Source: Phyllobacteriaceae bacterium (GTDB taxonomy: Bacteria > Pseudomonadota > Alphaproteobacteria > Rhizobiales > Rhizobiaceae). From it: DNA of 64,000 bases. The notes beneath the pieces are model-generated. The model did not search any database, was not told the DNA's origin, and was given only the letters and a program-made list of their open reading frames with translations. The stretch lies in assembly GCA_016711085.1 (NCBI GenBank), contig JADJTR010000002.1:248001-312000 (forward strand), in the 5' to 3' direction. Shown piece by piece: positions 54,018 through 63,713 of this stretch (its first letter is position 1; each line of letters starts with the position of its first letter). Made by a program: the position numbers and the translations under genes.

Positions 54018-54665
54018 TCACAACTCGACGACGTGGTCGTCCAGTTCGTTGATATCCGAAGCCCCTTTGGGAAAATGCGCGCTGAGCAGGGCGCCGGAGG
54101 ACTGAACCGCCTCGACGAACCCGTCGGCATAGCGTTTTTCGCCGGCAGCGACGAGAAGACGCGCCACGATGGCGTTCCATGCGTGTTGGGGCACTTTGGC
54201 GTTGATGCCGGCGTCGGCGATGATTTCGGCGTAGCGCTCCGCCACCGAGATGAAAATCAGCACGCCGGTGCGCGCCGCGGTGCGATGGACATTGCGGGCG
54301 AGAAACTGGCGCAACGCATTCTGGTGGGCGCGGCGATATCGCGTCCGTTTCGGCACGAAGGCGATTCGCATCGCCGGAAAACGCCACAGCAGGGCGATGA
54401 TCGCGGCGCAGGCGCTCGCCTGGGCAAAGGCGAAGGCGGCGACATTGGCCCCGCCCCACCGCAGCGAGATGGCGAAGGCGACCACGAGCCCGGCCGCCAT
54501 CGCGGCGAGCGAAACGGCGAAGCCGGCATGGGCGAACCACGAGTCGCTCGCCCTGGCGATGACGCAATAGATTTCGCCGTCGGTTTTCGTTTCCGCCGCG
54601 CGCACCGCCGTGGCGACGCGGGCGTGATCGGCCTCGCTCATCAGCGTCGTCGCCATCTTCACCAT
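54018..54665 (-). CDS. TPM-domain membrane protein
   Basis: A 215-residue protein starting MVKMATTLMSEADHARV at 54665, overlapping the preceding gene by 7 bp. The TPM fold is split: ETKTDGEIYCVIARASD near the N-terminus, two membrane helices (about 45-95), then ARTGVLIFISVAERYAEIIAD and a C-terminal SGALLSAHFPKG helix. It resembles the smaller partner often encoded with YgcG-type TPM proteins. It is the third gene of a LemA-TPM-TPM operon. Confidence 0.82.
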   Translation of the reverse strand: MVKMATTLMSEADHARVATAVRAAETKTDGEIYCVIARASDSWFAHAGFAVSLAAMAAGLVVAFAISLRWGGANVAAFAFAQASACAAIIALLWRFPAMRIAFVPKRTRYRRAHQNALRQFLARNVHRTAARTGVLIFISVAERYAEIIADAGINAKVPQHAWNAIVARLLVAAGEKRYADGFVEAVQSSGALLSAHFPKGASDINELDDHVVEL

Positions 54666-55468
54666 CCCCCCGATGCGCCGCCGCCGCCGGACGATCCGCC
54701 GCCGCCGGAAAAGCCGCCGCCCGACGACGAGCCGCCGCCCGACGACCACGAACTTCCGGAGGAGGAACTGCTCCCCGAGGATGTATAGTCAAAGGTCATG
54801 CCGAGCCAAAGGTAGCGGTTGGGGCCGATCTTTCGGCCGAGCCATGGCGGCAACACGGCGAAGGCCATGGCGCCGAAGAAAATGGCGACCCAGATGCCGA
54901 CGAACAGGGTCATTTCCCACGGGAAAGGCTCGGCCTCGGCGGCGCGGCGGGCGCGCTCCTCCAGTTCGGCGGCGTCGCCCCGCAGCACCAGGATGATGTC
55001 GTCGACGGCGCGGGCGATGCCGCCGGAGAAATCGCCGCTGCGAAAGGCCGGCGCCATGGTGTTCTCGATGATGAGTTTGGAATGCAGGTCGGTCAGCGTG
55101 CCCTCAAGCCCGTAGCCGACTTCGATGCGTATTTTCCGGTCGTCGCGGGCGACAAGCAGCAGCACGCCGTTGTTGAGGCCTTCGCGGCCAAGACCCCAGG
55201 CGCGAAACAGCCGGTTGGCGAAATCCTCCAGCACCTCGCCTTCGAGCGATGGAATGGTGGCGACGACGATCTGGTCGGCCGATTCGACCTCGAAACCGGA
55301 AAGGCGGGCTTCCAGCGCCGCTTTCGTCGTCGCATCGATGATGCCGGCATTGTCGACGACACGACCGGTGAGCGCCGGCAATTCCAGCGCGACGGCAAAG
55401 GCGCCGAGGACCATCAACCACGCAACAAGCGCGATCGACAATCGTTTGGGCGCGGGAGCGGCGAACAT
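54659..55468 (-). CDS. TPM-domain protein (YgcG-type) with Gly/Ser-rich tail
   Basis: A 269-residue protein. A hydrophobic signal (LVAWLMVLGAFAVALELPAL) is followed by the TPM domain: GRVVDNAGIIDATTKAALEARL, DQIVVATIPSLEG, LLVARDDRKIRIEVGYGLEGTL. One membrane helix comes near residue 190, and the end is a low-complexity Gly/Ser tail. TPM proteins are thought to act in envelope maintenance. LemA lies 13 bp upstream, the usual partner. Confidence 0.88.
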   Translation of the reverse strand: MFAAPAPKRLSIALVAWLMVLGAFAVALELPALTGRVVDNAGIIDATTKAALEARLSGFEVESADQIVVATIPSLEGEVLEDFANRLFRAWGLGREGLNNGVLLLVARDDRKIRIEVGYGLEGTLTDLHSKLIIENTMAPAFRSGDFSGGIARAVDDIILVLRGDAAELEERARRAAEAEPFPWEMTLFVGIWVAIFFGAMAFAVLPPWLGRKIGPNRYLWLGMTFDYTSSGSSSSSGSSWSSGGGSSSGGGFSGGGGSSGGGGASGGW

Positions 55469-55481
55469 GCGGGGCTTCGGC

Positions 55482-56099
55482 TCAGCCGTTGTTGTTGAAG
55501 TCGACCTTGGGCGCGTCCTTTTTTTCTTCCTCGATGGTGAAGACCGGCAGCGGCGCGTTGTCGGTAAACCAGAATTTCGCCCAAAGCAGTGACGGCAGGG
55601 TCTTCAGCGCCGTGTTGTAGATACGCACTGCCTCGATGTAGTCGCGTCGCGCCACGGCGATGCGGTTTTCGGTGCCTTCCAGCTGGGCTTGGAGGGCGAG
55701 GAAGTTCTGGTTCGATTTGAGGTCGGGATAGGCTTCGGACACGGCGAGCAGGCGGGCGAGCGCGCCGCCGAGCGCGGCCTGGCCCTCCTGGAAGGCCTTG
55801 AATTTTTCCGGATCGGCCAGCGCCTCGGCCGGAATTTGCACCTGCGTCGCCTTGGCGCGGGCTTCGACGACGGCGGTCAGCACTTCCTTTTCCTGCGCGG
55901 CGAAGCCCTTCACCGTTTCGACCAGGTTGGGGATGAGGTCGGCGCGGCGCTGATACTGGTTCAGCACTTCGCTCCATGCCGCCCTGGCGCGCTCTTCGGC
56001 GGTCGGAATGGTGTTGAAGCCGCAGGCCGACAGGAGCGGCGCGACGAGCAGCAGCAACAAAACGGCGCGAAAGGCAGGTTGACGCAAAATGGCGGTCAT
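55482..56099 (-). CDS. LemA-family lipoprotein
   Basis: A 205-residue protein from ATG 56099. The lipobox LLSACGF predicts a lipid-anchored Cys. LemA core motifs are NTIPTAEERARAAWSEVLNQ, YQRRADLIPNLVETVKGFA, and LLAVSEAYPDLKSNQNFLAL. The fold is a long four-helix bundle. It is encoded directly before the YgcG-type gene, the standard arrangement. Function is not established. Confidence 0.9.
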   Translation of the reverse strand: MTAILRQPAFRAVLLLLLVAPLLSACGFNTIPTAEERARAAWSEVLNQYQRRADLIPNLVETVKGFAAQEKEVLTAVVEARAKATQVQIPAEALADPEKFKAFQEGQAALGGALARLLAVSEAYPDLKSNQNFLALQAQLEGTENRIAVARRDYIEAVRIYNTALKTLPSLLWAKFWFTDNAPLPVFTIEEEKKDAPKVDFNNNG

Positions 56100-56217
56100 G
56101 GCGCGACTCCGGTTTGGATGACCCATCATATAGCGCAAGGCGATGGGCGCGAAAGCGCCGATATCGCTTTCGCCGCGCCGGAGCGGCGGTTATGGTCCGT
56201 CCGGAACCGGAGCAGCC

Positions 56218-56430
56218 ATGGGCGGACCACAAGACAAACTGGCCGAGGAAGCGCGCGACATCGCGGCCAAGGCCGGACGCGAGGGCGATTTTTTCAGTTC
56301 CCCGGCGGCGGCGGACGAAGACGACGCGCTCGACCGGCTCGGCACGCGCATCGGGCGCTTCCTCGGACTGGTCATTTCGCTCGCCCTGCTTGCCGGCGTG
56401 CTGGTCTACGCGCTTCGAGGCGGCGCATGA
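56218..56430 (+). CDS. Small single-pass membrane protein
   Basis: A 70-residue protein from ATG 56218. The N-terminal 45 residues are charged and helical (DKLAEEARDIAAKAGREGDF), and the end is one membrane helix (GLVISLALLAGVLVYALRG). It is not recognised. The stop overlaps the pyridoxal kinase ATG by four bases, which supports it as a real, co-translated gene. Confidence 0.6.
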   Translation: MGGPQDKLAEEARDIAAKAGREGDFFSSPAAADEDDALDRLGTRIGRFLGLVISLALLAGVLVYALRGGA

Positions 56431-57299
56431 GCGCCGAATCGGTCAAACCGGCCGTCATTGTCCTGTCCAGCCATGTGGCGCGCGGGGCGGTCGGCAACCG
56501 CGCCATCGTCTTCGCGCTGGAAAAGCTGGGGTTTCCGGTCTGGGCCGTGCCGACTGTCCTGTTGCCTTGGCATCCGGGCCACGGCCGGGCGACAAGGATC
56601 GTTCCGGAAGCGGCTCAATTTTCCGACCTCCTCGCCGATCTGGCGCGGTCGCCGCGCCTTGGCGAGGTCGGCGCGGTGTTGACCGGTTATTTCGGCGACG
56701 CCGGCCAGATCGAGGCGGCGGCGCGGCTGGTCGATTCCGTCAAGGCGGCGAATCCGGCGGCGACCTATCTGTGCGATCCGGTCTGCGGCGACAGCGGCGG
56801 GTTATATGTGGCGCAGGAGACGGCGACGGCGCTGCGGAACGAGATGGTTCCGCGCTCCGACATCGTCACGCCGAACCGGTTCGAACTCGCCTGGCTGGCG
56901 GGAATGCCTACCGAAACGCCGCAACAGGCGATCGCCGCGGCGGAGGCGCTCGGACGCCCGCTCAACGCGGTCACGTCGGCGCCGGCGTTGATGGCGGGCG
57001 GCACAGGCGTATTGCTCGTCGCCGACGGCCAGCGCCTCGCCATTGAGCACCGCGCCATCGATCGGGCGCCGAATGGCCCGGGCGATCTCTTTTCCGCCTT
57101 GTTCCTCGGCCGCATTCTTGCCGGCGAAAGCCGGGAGGACGCTTTGCGCAAGGCGACCGCTTCCGCTTTCGAGGCGCTGGCGCGCGCCAGCCGGCGCGGC
57201 GCCGACGAACTGATGCTCGCCGAAGACGCCGATTGCCTGGCGCATCCGATGGCGATGGTGACGCTGCGCCGCTTCGCCGGTCCGGATCGGCGGGCGTGA
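56427..57299 (+). CDS. pdxY: Pyridoxal kinase
   Basis: A 290-residue ribokinase-fold protein. It has VLSSHVARGAVGNRAIVFALE, the family motif VLTGYFGDAGQIEAA, YLCDPVCGD, NRFELAWLAG, and the ATP/anion-hole APNGPGDLFSALFLGR with catalytic Asp. It phosphorylates pyridoxal to the cofactor PLP. pdxY or pdxK cannot be told apart without alignment. The next gene starts within its stop codon (GTGA). Confidence 0.9.
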   Translation: MSAESVKPAVIVLSSHVARGAVGNRAIVFALEKLGFPVWAVPTVLLPWHPGHGRATRIVPEAAQFSDLLADLARSPRLGEVGAVLTGYFGDAGQIEAAARLVDSVKAANPAATYLCDPVCGDSGGLYVAQETATALRNEMVPRSDIVTPNRFELAWLAGMPTETPQQAIAAAEALGRPLNAVTSAPALMAGGTGVLLVADGQRLAIEHRAIDRAPNGPGDLFSALFLGRILAGESREDALRKATASAFEALARASRRGADELMLAEDADCLAHPMAMVTLRRFAGPDRRA

Positions 57300-58039
57300 G
57301 GCCGATTGCCGGCGTCGATGGCTGCAAGGCCGGGTGGATCGCGGTGTGGAGCATCGACGACGCAAACCTCGACACCGCGGTTTTCAACTCCTTTGCCGGC
57401 TTGCTTTCATTTTTGCCGGGCGACGCCATCGTCGCCGTCGACATGCCGATCGGCCTGCCGGACGTGATTTCCGGCGGCGGTCGCGGGCCGGAGCAGATCG
57501 TGCGGACATTTCTCGGGCCGCGCCGGTCCAGCGTTTTCGCCATTCCGTCGCGGGCGGCGGTCCATGCGGAGCCTGGGCCGTTTGAGGATTGGCCAGCGAT
57601 GCGCGCGGCGAGGCGGCGTGCCGATGCCGTGGCGCGCGAAACATCGACGCCGCCGCATGGTCTCGCTTTCCAGTCGTTCATGCTTTTCCCCAGGATTCGC
57701 GAGATCGACGCCCTGCTGCGCGCCGAGCCGCGCCTCGCCGGACGGGTGATCGAATCGCATCCCGAAGCGGCGTTCGCGATTCTTAACGGCAAGACGGCGA
57801 TGGGGTGGCCCAAGACGTCGGCGCCGGGCGCGGCGGAGCGGCGTGTCCTGTTGGCGGCGAACGGGCTTCCCGGCGAATTCCTGCTGCGCTCGCCGCCGAA
57901 AGGCGCCGGAACCGACGATTTTCTCGACGCTTGCGTCCTGAATCTCGTCGCCGGGCGGCGCGCGCGCGGCGCGGCCATCGCCCATTCATCGCCGCCGGGA
58001 TGCGACGCCTTCGGCCTGCCGATCGCCATCTGGACCTGA
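57296..58039 (+). CDS. DUF429-family predicted nuclease
   Basis: A 247-residue protein from GTG 57296, overlapping the pyridoxal kinase stop. DUF429 motifs are IAGVDGCKAGWIAV, AIVAVDMPIGLPD, then RVIESHPEAAFAILNG and GTDDFLDACVLNLVA. The acidic residues suit an RNase H-like metal site. The biological substrate is unknown. Confidence 0.88.
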   Translation: MRPIAGVDGCKAGWIAVWSIDDANLDTAVFNSFAGLLSFLPGDAIVAVDMPIGLPDVISGGGRGPEQIVRTFLGPRRSSVFAIPSRAAVHAEPGPFEDWPAMRAARRRADAVARETSTPPHGLAFQSFMLFPRIREIDALLRAEPRLAGRVIESHPEAAFAILNGKTAMGWPKTSAPGAAERRVLLAANGLPGEFLLRSPPKGAGTDDFLDACVLNLVAGRRARGAAIAHSSPPGCDAFGLPIAIWT

Positions 58040-58080
58040 GGCGCATTGATCGGCCCCGCCGGAGCGGGTAAGTCGCGGCT

Positions 58081-58728
58081 ATGGGCAACCTTCCCGATTT
58101 CCTCCTCGCCGGCTACCGCGCCTTCATGGATGGCCGCTTTGCCTCGGAAACGTCGCGCTACCGTCGCCTCGCGCGCGACGGGCAGACGCCGAAGACGATG
58201 GTCATCGCCTGCTGCGATTCGCGCGTCGCCCCCGAAATCGTCTTCGATTGCGGACCGGGCGACCTGTTCGTGGTGCGCAATGTCGCCAATCTGGTTCCCC
58301 CCTACGAACCCGACGGGGCCTATCACGCCACATCGGCGGCGCTCGAATTCGCGGTGCAAAGCCTGAAGGTGGAACATATCGTCGTCATGGGCCACGGGCG
58401 TTGCGGCGGCATCGCGGCGGCGCTGGCGCCGGATTGCGAACCGCTGTCGCCCGGCGATTTCATCGGCAAATGGATGAATCTCGTCGCTCCGGCCGCCGCC
58501 GCCGTTTCCGCCAACGCGCTGATGACGGCCGCCGAGCGCCAGACGGCGCTGGAGCGCATTTCGATCCGTTTTTCCATCGCCAATCTGCGCTCTTTCCCCT
58601 GCGTGCGCATCCTGGAGGAAAGGGGCCGTTTGTCATTGCACGGCGCCTGGTTCGATATTTCGACGGGTGAACTCTGGGTGATGGACATGGCGAGCGGCGA
58701 TTTCATCCGGCCGGAGGCGACGCCCTAA
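58081..58728 (+). CDS. Beta-class carbonic anhydrase
   Basis: A 215-residue enzyme. Zinc ligands are visible in IACCDSRVAPEIVF (Cys and Asp-Arg dyad) and VMGHGRCGGI (His and Cys). FVVRNVANLVPPYEPDG and SLHGAWFDISTGELWVMD are typical. It interconverts CO2 and bicarbonate, supplying bicarbonate for carboxylations. Confidence 0.95.
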   Translation: MGNLPDFLLAGYRAFMDGRFASETSRYRRLARDGQTPKTMVIACCDSRVAPEIVFDCGPGDLFVVRNVANLVPPYEPDGAYHATSAALEFAVQSLKVEHIVVMGHGRCGGIAAALAPDCEPLSPGDFIGKWMNLVAPAAAAVSANALMTAAERQTALERISIRFSIANLRSFPCVRILEERGRLSLHGAWFDISTGELWVMDMASGDFIRPEATP

Positions 58729-58785
58729 TTTCGACGCCCTCGCGGGCTTAATCCGAATCGATTTCGAGCCGAGGACCTTCGACGC

Positions 58786-59187
58786 ATGATCCGACTTCTC
58801 GCCGCCGCCCTGATCGCCACAGCCGTCGCCTTGCCGGCGCGGGCCAACGATTCGGTGCTCGACGCCTGGTATGCCGCCCTGACCAAGCCGGATCGCGAAC
58901 AATTGTCGGCTCTGCTGGCCGATGACGCGGTGGTGCAGCTTGAGGATCTCGGGCTGGAGCAGTCGCGCGGCGATTTCATCGCCTCGATGGACGAATGGGA
59001 AACCGCGGTCGAAGGATCGCAGATCCGCCACAAGACCGAAAAGACCGAGGGCGACGTCTCGACCGTGCTTGCCTGCTACGATTTTCCCGACAACGACATC
59101 CTGATGCGCGAAACCTTCAGGATCGCCGGCGGCAAAATCGTCGAATCGACCCAGGTCACCGTCGCCGACAATTGCGACGCCTACTGA
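58786..59187 (+). CDS. Exported NTF2-like protein
   Basis: A 133-residue protein with a Sec signal (LIATAVALPARA). The mature part has the NTF2/SnoaL-like pattern: DAWYAALTKPDREQLSALL, AVVQLEDLG, a central helix and the strand pair LMRETFRIAGGKIVEST. Two Cys remain (LACYD and NCDAY). No catalytic residues can be assigned. It is followed by a bidirectional terminator. Confidence 0.72.
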   Translation: MIRLLAAALIATAVALPARANDSVLDAWYAALTKPDREQLSALLADDAVVQLEDLGLEQSRGDFIASMDEWETAVEGSQIRHKTEKTEGDVSTVLACYDFPDNDILMRETFRIAGGKIVESTQVTVADNCDAY

Positions 59188-59210
59188 ATTCAACCCCTTG
59201 GCGGACATGG

Positions 59211-59239
59211 AAAAAGGCCGGTCGAACCCGGCCTTTTTC
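59211..59239. terminator. Bidirectional terminator between convergent genes
   Basis: AAAAA-GGCCGG-TCGAAC-CCGGCC-TTTTT: a perfect 6-bp GC stem flanked by A and T runs, so it can end transcription from both the NTF2-like gene and the converging transglycosylase gene. Confidence 0.9.
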
Positions 59240-59259
59240 TTGTGGCGCGTCCGCCGCGG

Positions 59260-60066
59260 TCAATTCTCGTCGATCGCCTTGCCGATGATGGCGATGGCCT
59301 TCTGATAGACGCCGGCGGCGTTCCAGCCCTGGATGGCGCCGAAATTGGCCTGACCCGGCTGATAGCCGCCGCCGGCTTTCCAGCCGTGGCCGCGCAGGAA
59401 ATTCGCGGTCGAGGCCAGCGCGTCGGCCTTGCCCTTCAAATCGACGCGGCCGTCGCCGTCGCCGTCGACGCCGAATTTCAGCACGTTGGCCGGAAGAAAC
59501 TGGGTCTGGCCGATCTCGCCATGCATGGCGCCGGTCGTCGACGCGGATACGGCGCCGCGCTCGATCAGTTTGAGCATGGCGTAGAGCTGGGTGGTGAAAT
59601 AGTCCGAACGCCGGCAGTCATAAGCCAGCGTGGCGACGGCCGACAATGTGTTCTGGTTGCCCATGAAGGAACCGAAGCCGGTTTCCATGCCCTGGATGGC
59701 GAGCAGCGGGCCGGCGGGCACGCCATATTTCTTTTCCAGCCTGTCGAAAAAGGCGGCGTTGGATTTCTTCAGGGACTTGCCCTTGGAAATGATCGACGAG
59801 GCGCCGCGCTTCTGCATGAACTGCTCGAGCGACAATTTGAAGCTCTTCTGGTTGCGGTCGGCCTGGATGGTCTTGGTGGCGTAGCTGGTGCCCTGCAGCG
59901 CCGCTATCGCCTTCGGCTTGACGCCGGCCGACTTGGCTTCGGCCGAAAACGCCTCGATCCAGTCCTGGTAGCCGCCGCCGTCATTGCCGCATTTGGCCGC
60001 TTCGGCCGCGCCGGCGGTCGCCGCGAACGCCGCCGCAACGCCGATGATTCGGGCCAAGTGTTTCAT
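59260..60066 (-). CDS. Lytic murein transglycosylase, MltB family
   Basis: A 268-residue protein from ATG 60066. It has a Sec signal (IIGVAAAFAATAGAAEA) and an SLT_2 (MltB) domain: WIEAFSAEAKSAGVKPKAI, YGVPAGPLLAIQGMETGFGS with the catalytic Glu, LAYDCRRSDYFTTQLYAML, and MHGEIGQTQFLPANVLKFG. No lipobox is seen, so it is soluble or periplasmic. It cleaves peptidoglycan glycan strands to anhydro-muropeptides. It is the second glycan-cutting activity in this window. Confidence 0.92.
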   Translation of the reverse strand: MKHLARIIGVAAAFAATAGAAEAAKCGNDGGGYQDWIEAFSAEAKSAGVKPKAIAALQGTSYATKTIQADRNQKSFKLSLEQFMQKRGASSIISKGKSLKKSNAAFFDRLEKKYGVPAGPLLAIQGMETGFGSFMGNQNTLSAVATLAYDCRRSDYFTTQLYAMLKLIERGAVSASTTGAMHGEIGQTQFLPANVLKFGVDGDGDGRVDLKGKADALASTANFLRGHGWKAGGGYQPGQANFGAIQGWNAAGVYQKAIAIIGKAIDEN

Positions 60067-60243
60067 CGTCATGAGAAATTTCCTTTCGCCGCTCGCCACA
60101 GGAGCCCCGGCTGCAATCTGCCAAGGCCAAACCGATTTGTCACGGCCGCATCTGACGCCTGAACAAGGTGAAATTTTGATGGCGGGACGGATCGTGCCCG
60201 CCTAATCTTTTTACGGAGCGATCATTGCGGTGGAGGGGCGGAC

Positions 60244-61475
60244 ATGTCCGAGGTCGATGTCGTCGTTGTCGGGGCGGGTTCGGCAGGGCTTGCGGCCGCG
60301 AAATTCCTTCGGGCGCAAGGCAGGACCGTCAAGGTGCTGGAGGCGATGACCCGCATCGGCGGGCGGGCTTTCACCAGTTCGGAACATTTCGGCGTCCCCA
60401 TCGACATCGGCTGCGCCTGGCTGCACGCCGCCGACCGCAATCCCTACTTCCCCGAAGCCCAGGCGGCCGGCTGGACGCTTTACCACCACCAAATGGAGGT
60501 CGATCACCTCTGGATCAGGGGACGCAAGGCGAGCGAGGCGGAGGAAGCGGCCATGCGCGCCGCCGATGCCGGCCTCGCCAAGGCGCTGGAAAACTGGAAC
60601 GGCAAGGACGACCGCGTCTCGACCCTGATCAAGGACGGACTCGTCCATCGCGCCGCCGCAACCTTTTCCGGGCCGATGGATTTCGGCAAGGATTTCGACG
60701 AAATCTCGGTGGAGGATTTTCGCGCCGCCGCCGATCTCGATCCCAATTATTTCACCCGCGAAGGCTTCGGGGCGCTGGTCGCCCGTTTCGGCGCCGACGT
60801 GCCGGTCGAACTTGGCACCCCTGTCCATCGCATCCGCTGGGGCGGGCTGGCGTTCAGGTGGAGACGCCGCGCGGCGTCATCCGGGCGGAAACCGTCAGTG
60901 TCACCGCGTCGCCGGCGGTGCTGGCGTTCGAGGAGATCCATTTCGAGCCGGAATTGCCGGTCGCCCACATGGAGGCGTTTTTCGACCTGCCGATGGGCAT
61001 GCTGACCAAGATACCGGTGGAAATCCGCAATACGCGGCTCGGCCTGGAGGCCTTCGACGACCTGCTGATCGAGCGGCCGGCGCATCACGACGTCTACTTC
61101 CTCGCCTTCCCCTTCGACAGCGATCTGATGGTCGGCTTCGTCGGCGGCGATTTCGCCTGGGAAATGTCGGCTGCGGGCGAGGCGGCCGCGGTCGATTTCG
61201 TCATCGACCGGCTGGTGTCGATTTTCGGCTCCGATCTGCGCGGCCATGTCGGGCGTTCGCACATGACCAATTGGGGAGCGGAACGCTATGTGCGCGGCGC
61301 CTATGCGGCGGCGCGGCCGGGCAAGGCCAAGGCCCGCGAGATCCTGACGCAGCCGGTCGGCGAGCGCATTTTCTTCGCCGGCGAGCATCTTGCCGGCCCG
61401 CTGATCCAGACCTGCGGCGGGGCGCGGCTGTCGGGCGAAGCGGCGGCGCGACAGGTCATCGCGGCGCTGGCGTAA
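60244..61475 (+). CDS. Flavin amine-oxidase-family protein (frameshifted)
   Basis: A FAD protein beginning MSEVDVVVVGAGSAGLAAAKFL, then VLEAMTRIGGRAFTS and DIGCAWLHAADRNPYF, the monoamine/polyamine oxidase N-terminal pattern. The frame breaks near 60844-60846: with four G it reads HRIRWGGAGVQVETPRG and continues to the stop at 61475, for 410 residues. The C-terminal FAD segment is ERIFFAGEHLAGPLIQTCGGARLSGEAAA. The substrate (amine, phytoene-like or other) is not evident. It converges on the - strand locus at the right edge. Confidence 0.82.
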
Positions 61476-61495
61476 GCCGGCTAAGAAAAATGCGC

Positions 61496-61528
61496 TGCCC
61501 GGCGCGGAGAAAATCGCCGCGCCGGGCA
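61496..61528. terminator. Strong hairpin between convergent genes
   Basis: TGCCCGGCGCGG (61496-61507) and CCGCGCCGGGCA (61517-61528) form a perfect 12-bp stem with a 9-nt loop. A T-run lies on the - strand side a few bases beyond the stem, so it probably ends the 61540-63707 transcript, and perhaps the converging one too. Confidence 0.75.
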
Positions 61529-61539
61529 AAAGTCGCCGG

Positions 61540-63707
61540 TCAGCCTTCGATTTTTTCTTTCGTCGACACATGTGAAGGCATCCAAGCCTTTACCGCGACG
61601 GGCAGGAACTGCAAGTCGACCAGGGATTTGGATGGCGTGCACGGCTTGCATTTGGTCTCGATGCCTTTCAGATCGACCTTGAGACACTCGAATTGCTCGG
61701 TTCCGTGGGCGTCGATGGCGCTGACGCAGACCTCGCAGGAGAAATCGTCGCCAAGTTCGGTCCGCAACATCAAGCGCCGACCGGACAATTTGTAGGCGAT
61801 CCGCGCACCGTTGCGGTCCAATTCGCCTTCGCCGTCGACGATCGTTTCGCCACACAGGCACCATTTCATGTCGACCGGAAAGGCCATGAGCTGCGGCGAC
61901 GCTTCGACGATGCAACAGCGAGCGGCCGGAAACGATGTGCAATAGGCGCAGTCCGGTCGAACATAGGTGCTGATCTCGCCGCGCTCGACAATTGAACAGG
62001 TCGCGGAGAGCGCCAGGGCGCGGCGTCGGCGTATCCCAGGTCGTCCAGTCGACGTGCAGCGCGCCCTCCTCAGTCGCCGAGCGCCACGCCCGTGCCTTGG
62101 CGAATCGGCCCGACGATGTGCGCAGGCCGGTAACGATTTCCTCATGCGGCAAAAACGGCAGGGACGGCGGGAAAGTGACCGGAATTTGCGCGGCCGGCAC
62201 CCACAACTGCGAGAGCGGCATGCGCGCCACCTGCACCGGCGTCAATGCGCCGTAATCGATGCTCGTCCTCGTCAGGCGCGCCGGGCCGGCTGTGGCCAAA
62301 CGATTGCCCGGCGACCAGATCAGGTCAGCGCCGGCAAAGCTGCCGGCCCGGACCCGCGCCGGTGTCGAGGTCGATGGCGAAGCCGGAAAGCGAGATGTGG
62401 CTGCCGGCGTTCTTGATCGGCACCGCATGGGAGCGGGTGATCGAGCAGCGCAGTTCGAGATCATCGAGGATTACGCTGGCCAGCGTCAGCCCGCCGCCGA
62501 TCGGTCCGAGCGGCAACGACGGGATCGAGCCAAGCGAGCCGGAGATGCCGCCGGACACAAGATTGTCGACAATGCCCTCCGCGACTGCCTCGACGACGGC
62601 GAGCACGATCGCCGCGACAATGACGCCGATAATGCCGCCGAACAAGGCGCCAAGCCCCAGCGAAAGCAGCACGACCCACCATTCCAGATCGACATCGGTA
62701 TCGACGGTCGGCGTCGTCGCGGTCACGGTGAGCTGGCCGCCGGACAGGCCGATGGAGATGAAGAATGTGAAGTCCGAAACCGCGGACCAGCCGGTTCCCG
62801 AGTCGGCGGCGCGGCCATCGACGCGAATGCGATTCCCTTCGATTCGCGCCTCCAGACGGGTCAGCGTTCCCTGACCGCCGGGCGCGGGTACATTGCGATT
62901 GAGGCGTAACGGCGTGTCGAAATCGCCGACCGGGCGGCCGAGCGCGGTGGCGACCCGGGGGCGCATGACGCGGGCCAGGAGCCAGAAATTGCTCATCATC
63001 ACCATCGAGCGGCTGCCCGTCGGAATGAAATTGCCGGTGACGAGATTGATGTTGCCGCCCGAATCGCTGGCCATGCGAATGCCGAAAGCGACGCAGTCCC
63101 GGTCAGCGGCCGTGGTGTCGTTGACCGTTGTCACGTCGATGTCGAAAATGGTCGTCGGGTCGGTGTCGTCGACGACGGGTATTGGCGGCGACAGGTCGAT
63201 GCGGCCGACGCCGGTTTGCAATTGCTGAACCACCATCTGCGCCACGATGGCGTCGGTTTGCGCCTGGGAAAGACCGGCCAACGCCAGAGCCGGCGCCAGA
63301 AGCGCTTGCGAAGCGGCGTCGAAAGCCACCGTCACCACCGGCGCGCCATTGGTGAAGTCCACTGTGACGATCTGGTTCGCGCCCTGAGCGATCACTTCGA
63401 TCGCGTCGACGATGGTGATCGTTCCGGCGAGCGGCGCAAGTGTCGCCGGCACCGGCGACGTTATGTCGAGGGCCGAATTGTCGAAAGGCAGGGTGAGGCC
63501 GATACCCGGCCGCGGACGGTCGAGATCGGCGGTCGGGACCGAGAAATTGAGATTGGCGCTGCCTTGTACAGCTCCGACTGCAACCGGGATGACCATCGAA
63601 GGCGGGAAGATCAGACCGGCGAGAAAAGCCGTTTCAAGTTGGCTGTTGATCTCCGCTTCGGAAATCTGGACGAGCATATCGTAGGAAGCCGTGCGGTCCT
63701 GTGCCAT
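61540..63707 (-). CDS. Large unrecognised protein with hydrophobic hairpin and Cys-rich C-terminus (frameshifted)
   Basis: Three frames join into one protein of about 721 residues if one extra base is removed near 62353-62355 and one near 62016-62018. No signal peptide. Residues 1-320 are beta-rich and amphipathic (YDMLVQISEAEINSQLETAF, NLNFSVPTADLDR, DLSPPIPVVDD). About 340-390 is a glycine-rich hydrophobic hairpin (ALFGGIIGVIVAAIVLAV). The C-terminal 170 residues hold 11 or more cysteines in pairs (PDCAYC, RCC, CLCG, CEVC, CKPC), as in zinc-binding or disulfide-rich domains. The N-terminal layout distantly recalls TULIP/P47-type lipid-binding toxin-complex proteins; this is a guess. It is 6 bp downstream of the small gene at 63714. 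Confidence 0.6.
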
Positions 63708-63713
63708 GACTGC

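Noticed and set aside
55689..56217. Upstream + strand extension of the frame that enters the pyridoxal kinase region
   Set aside because: LemA on the - strand is certain here, and pyridoxal kinase has its own start at 56427 with coupled translation.
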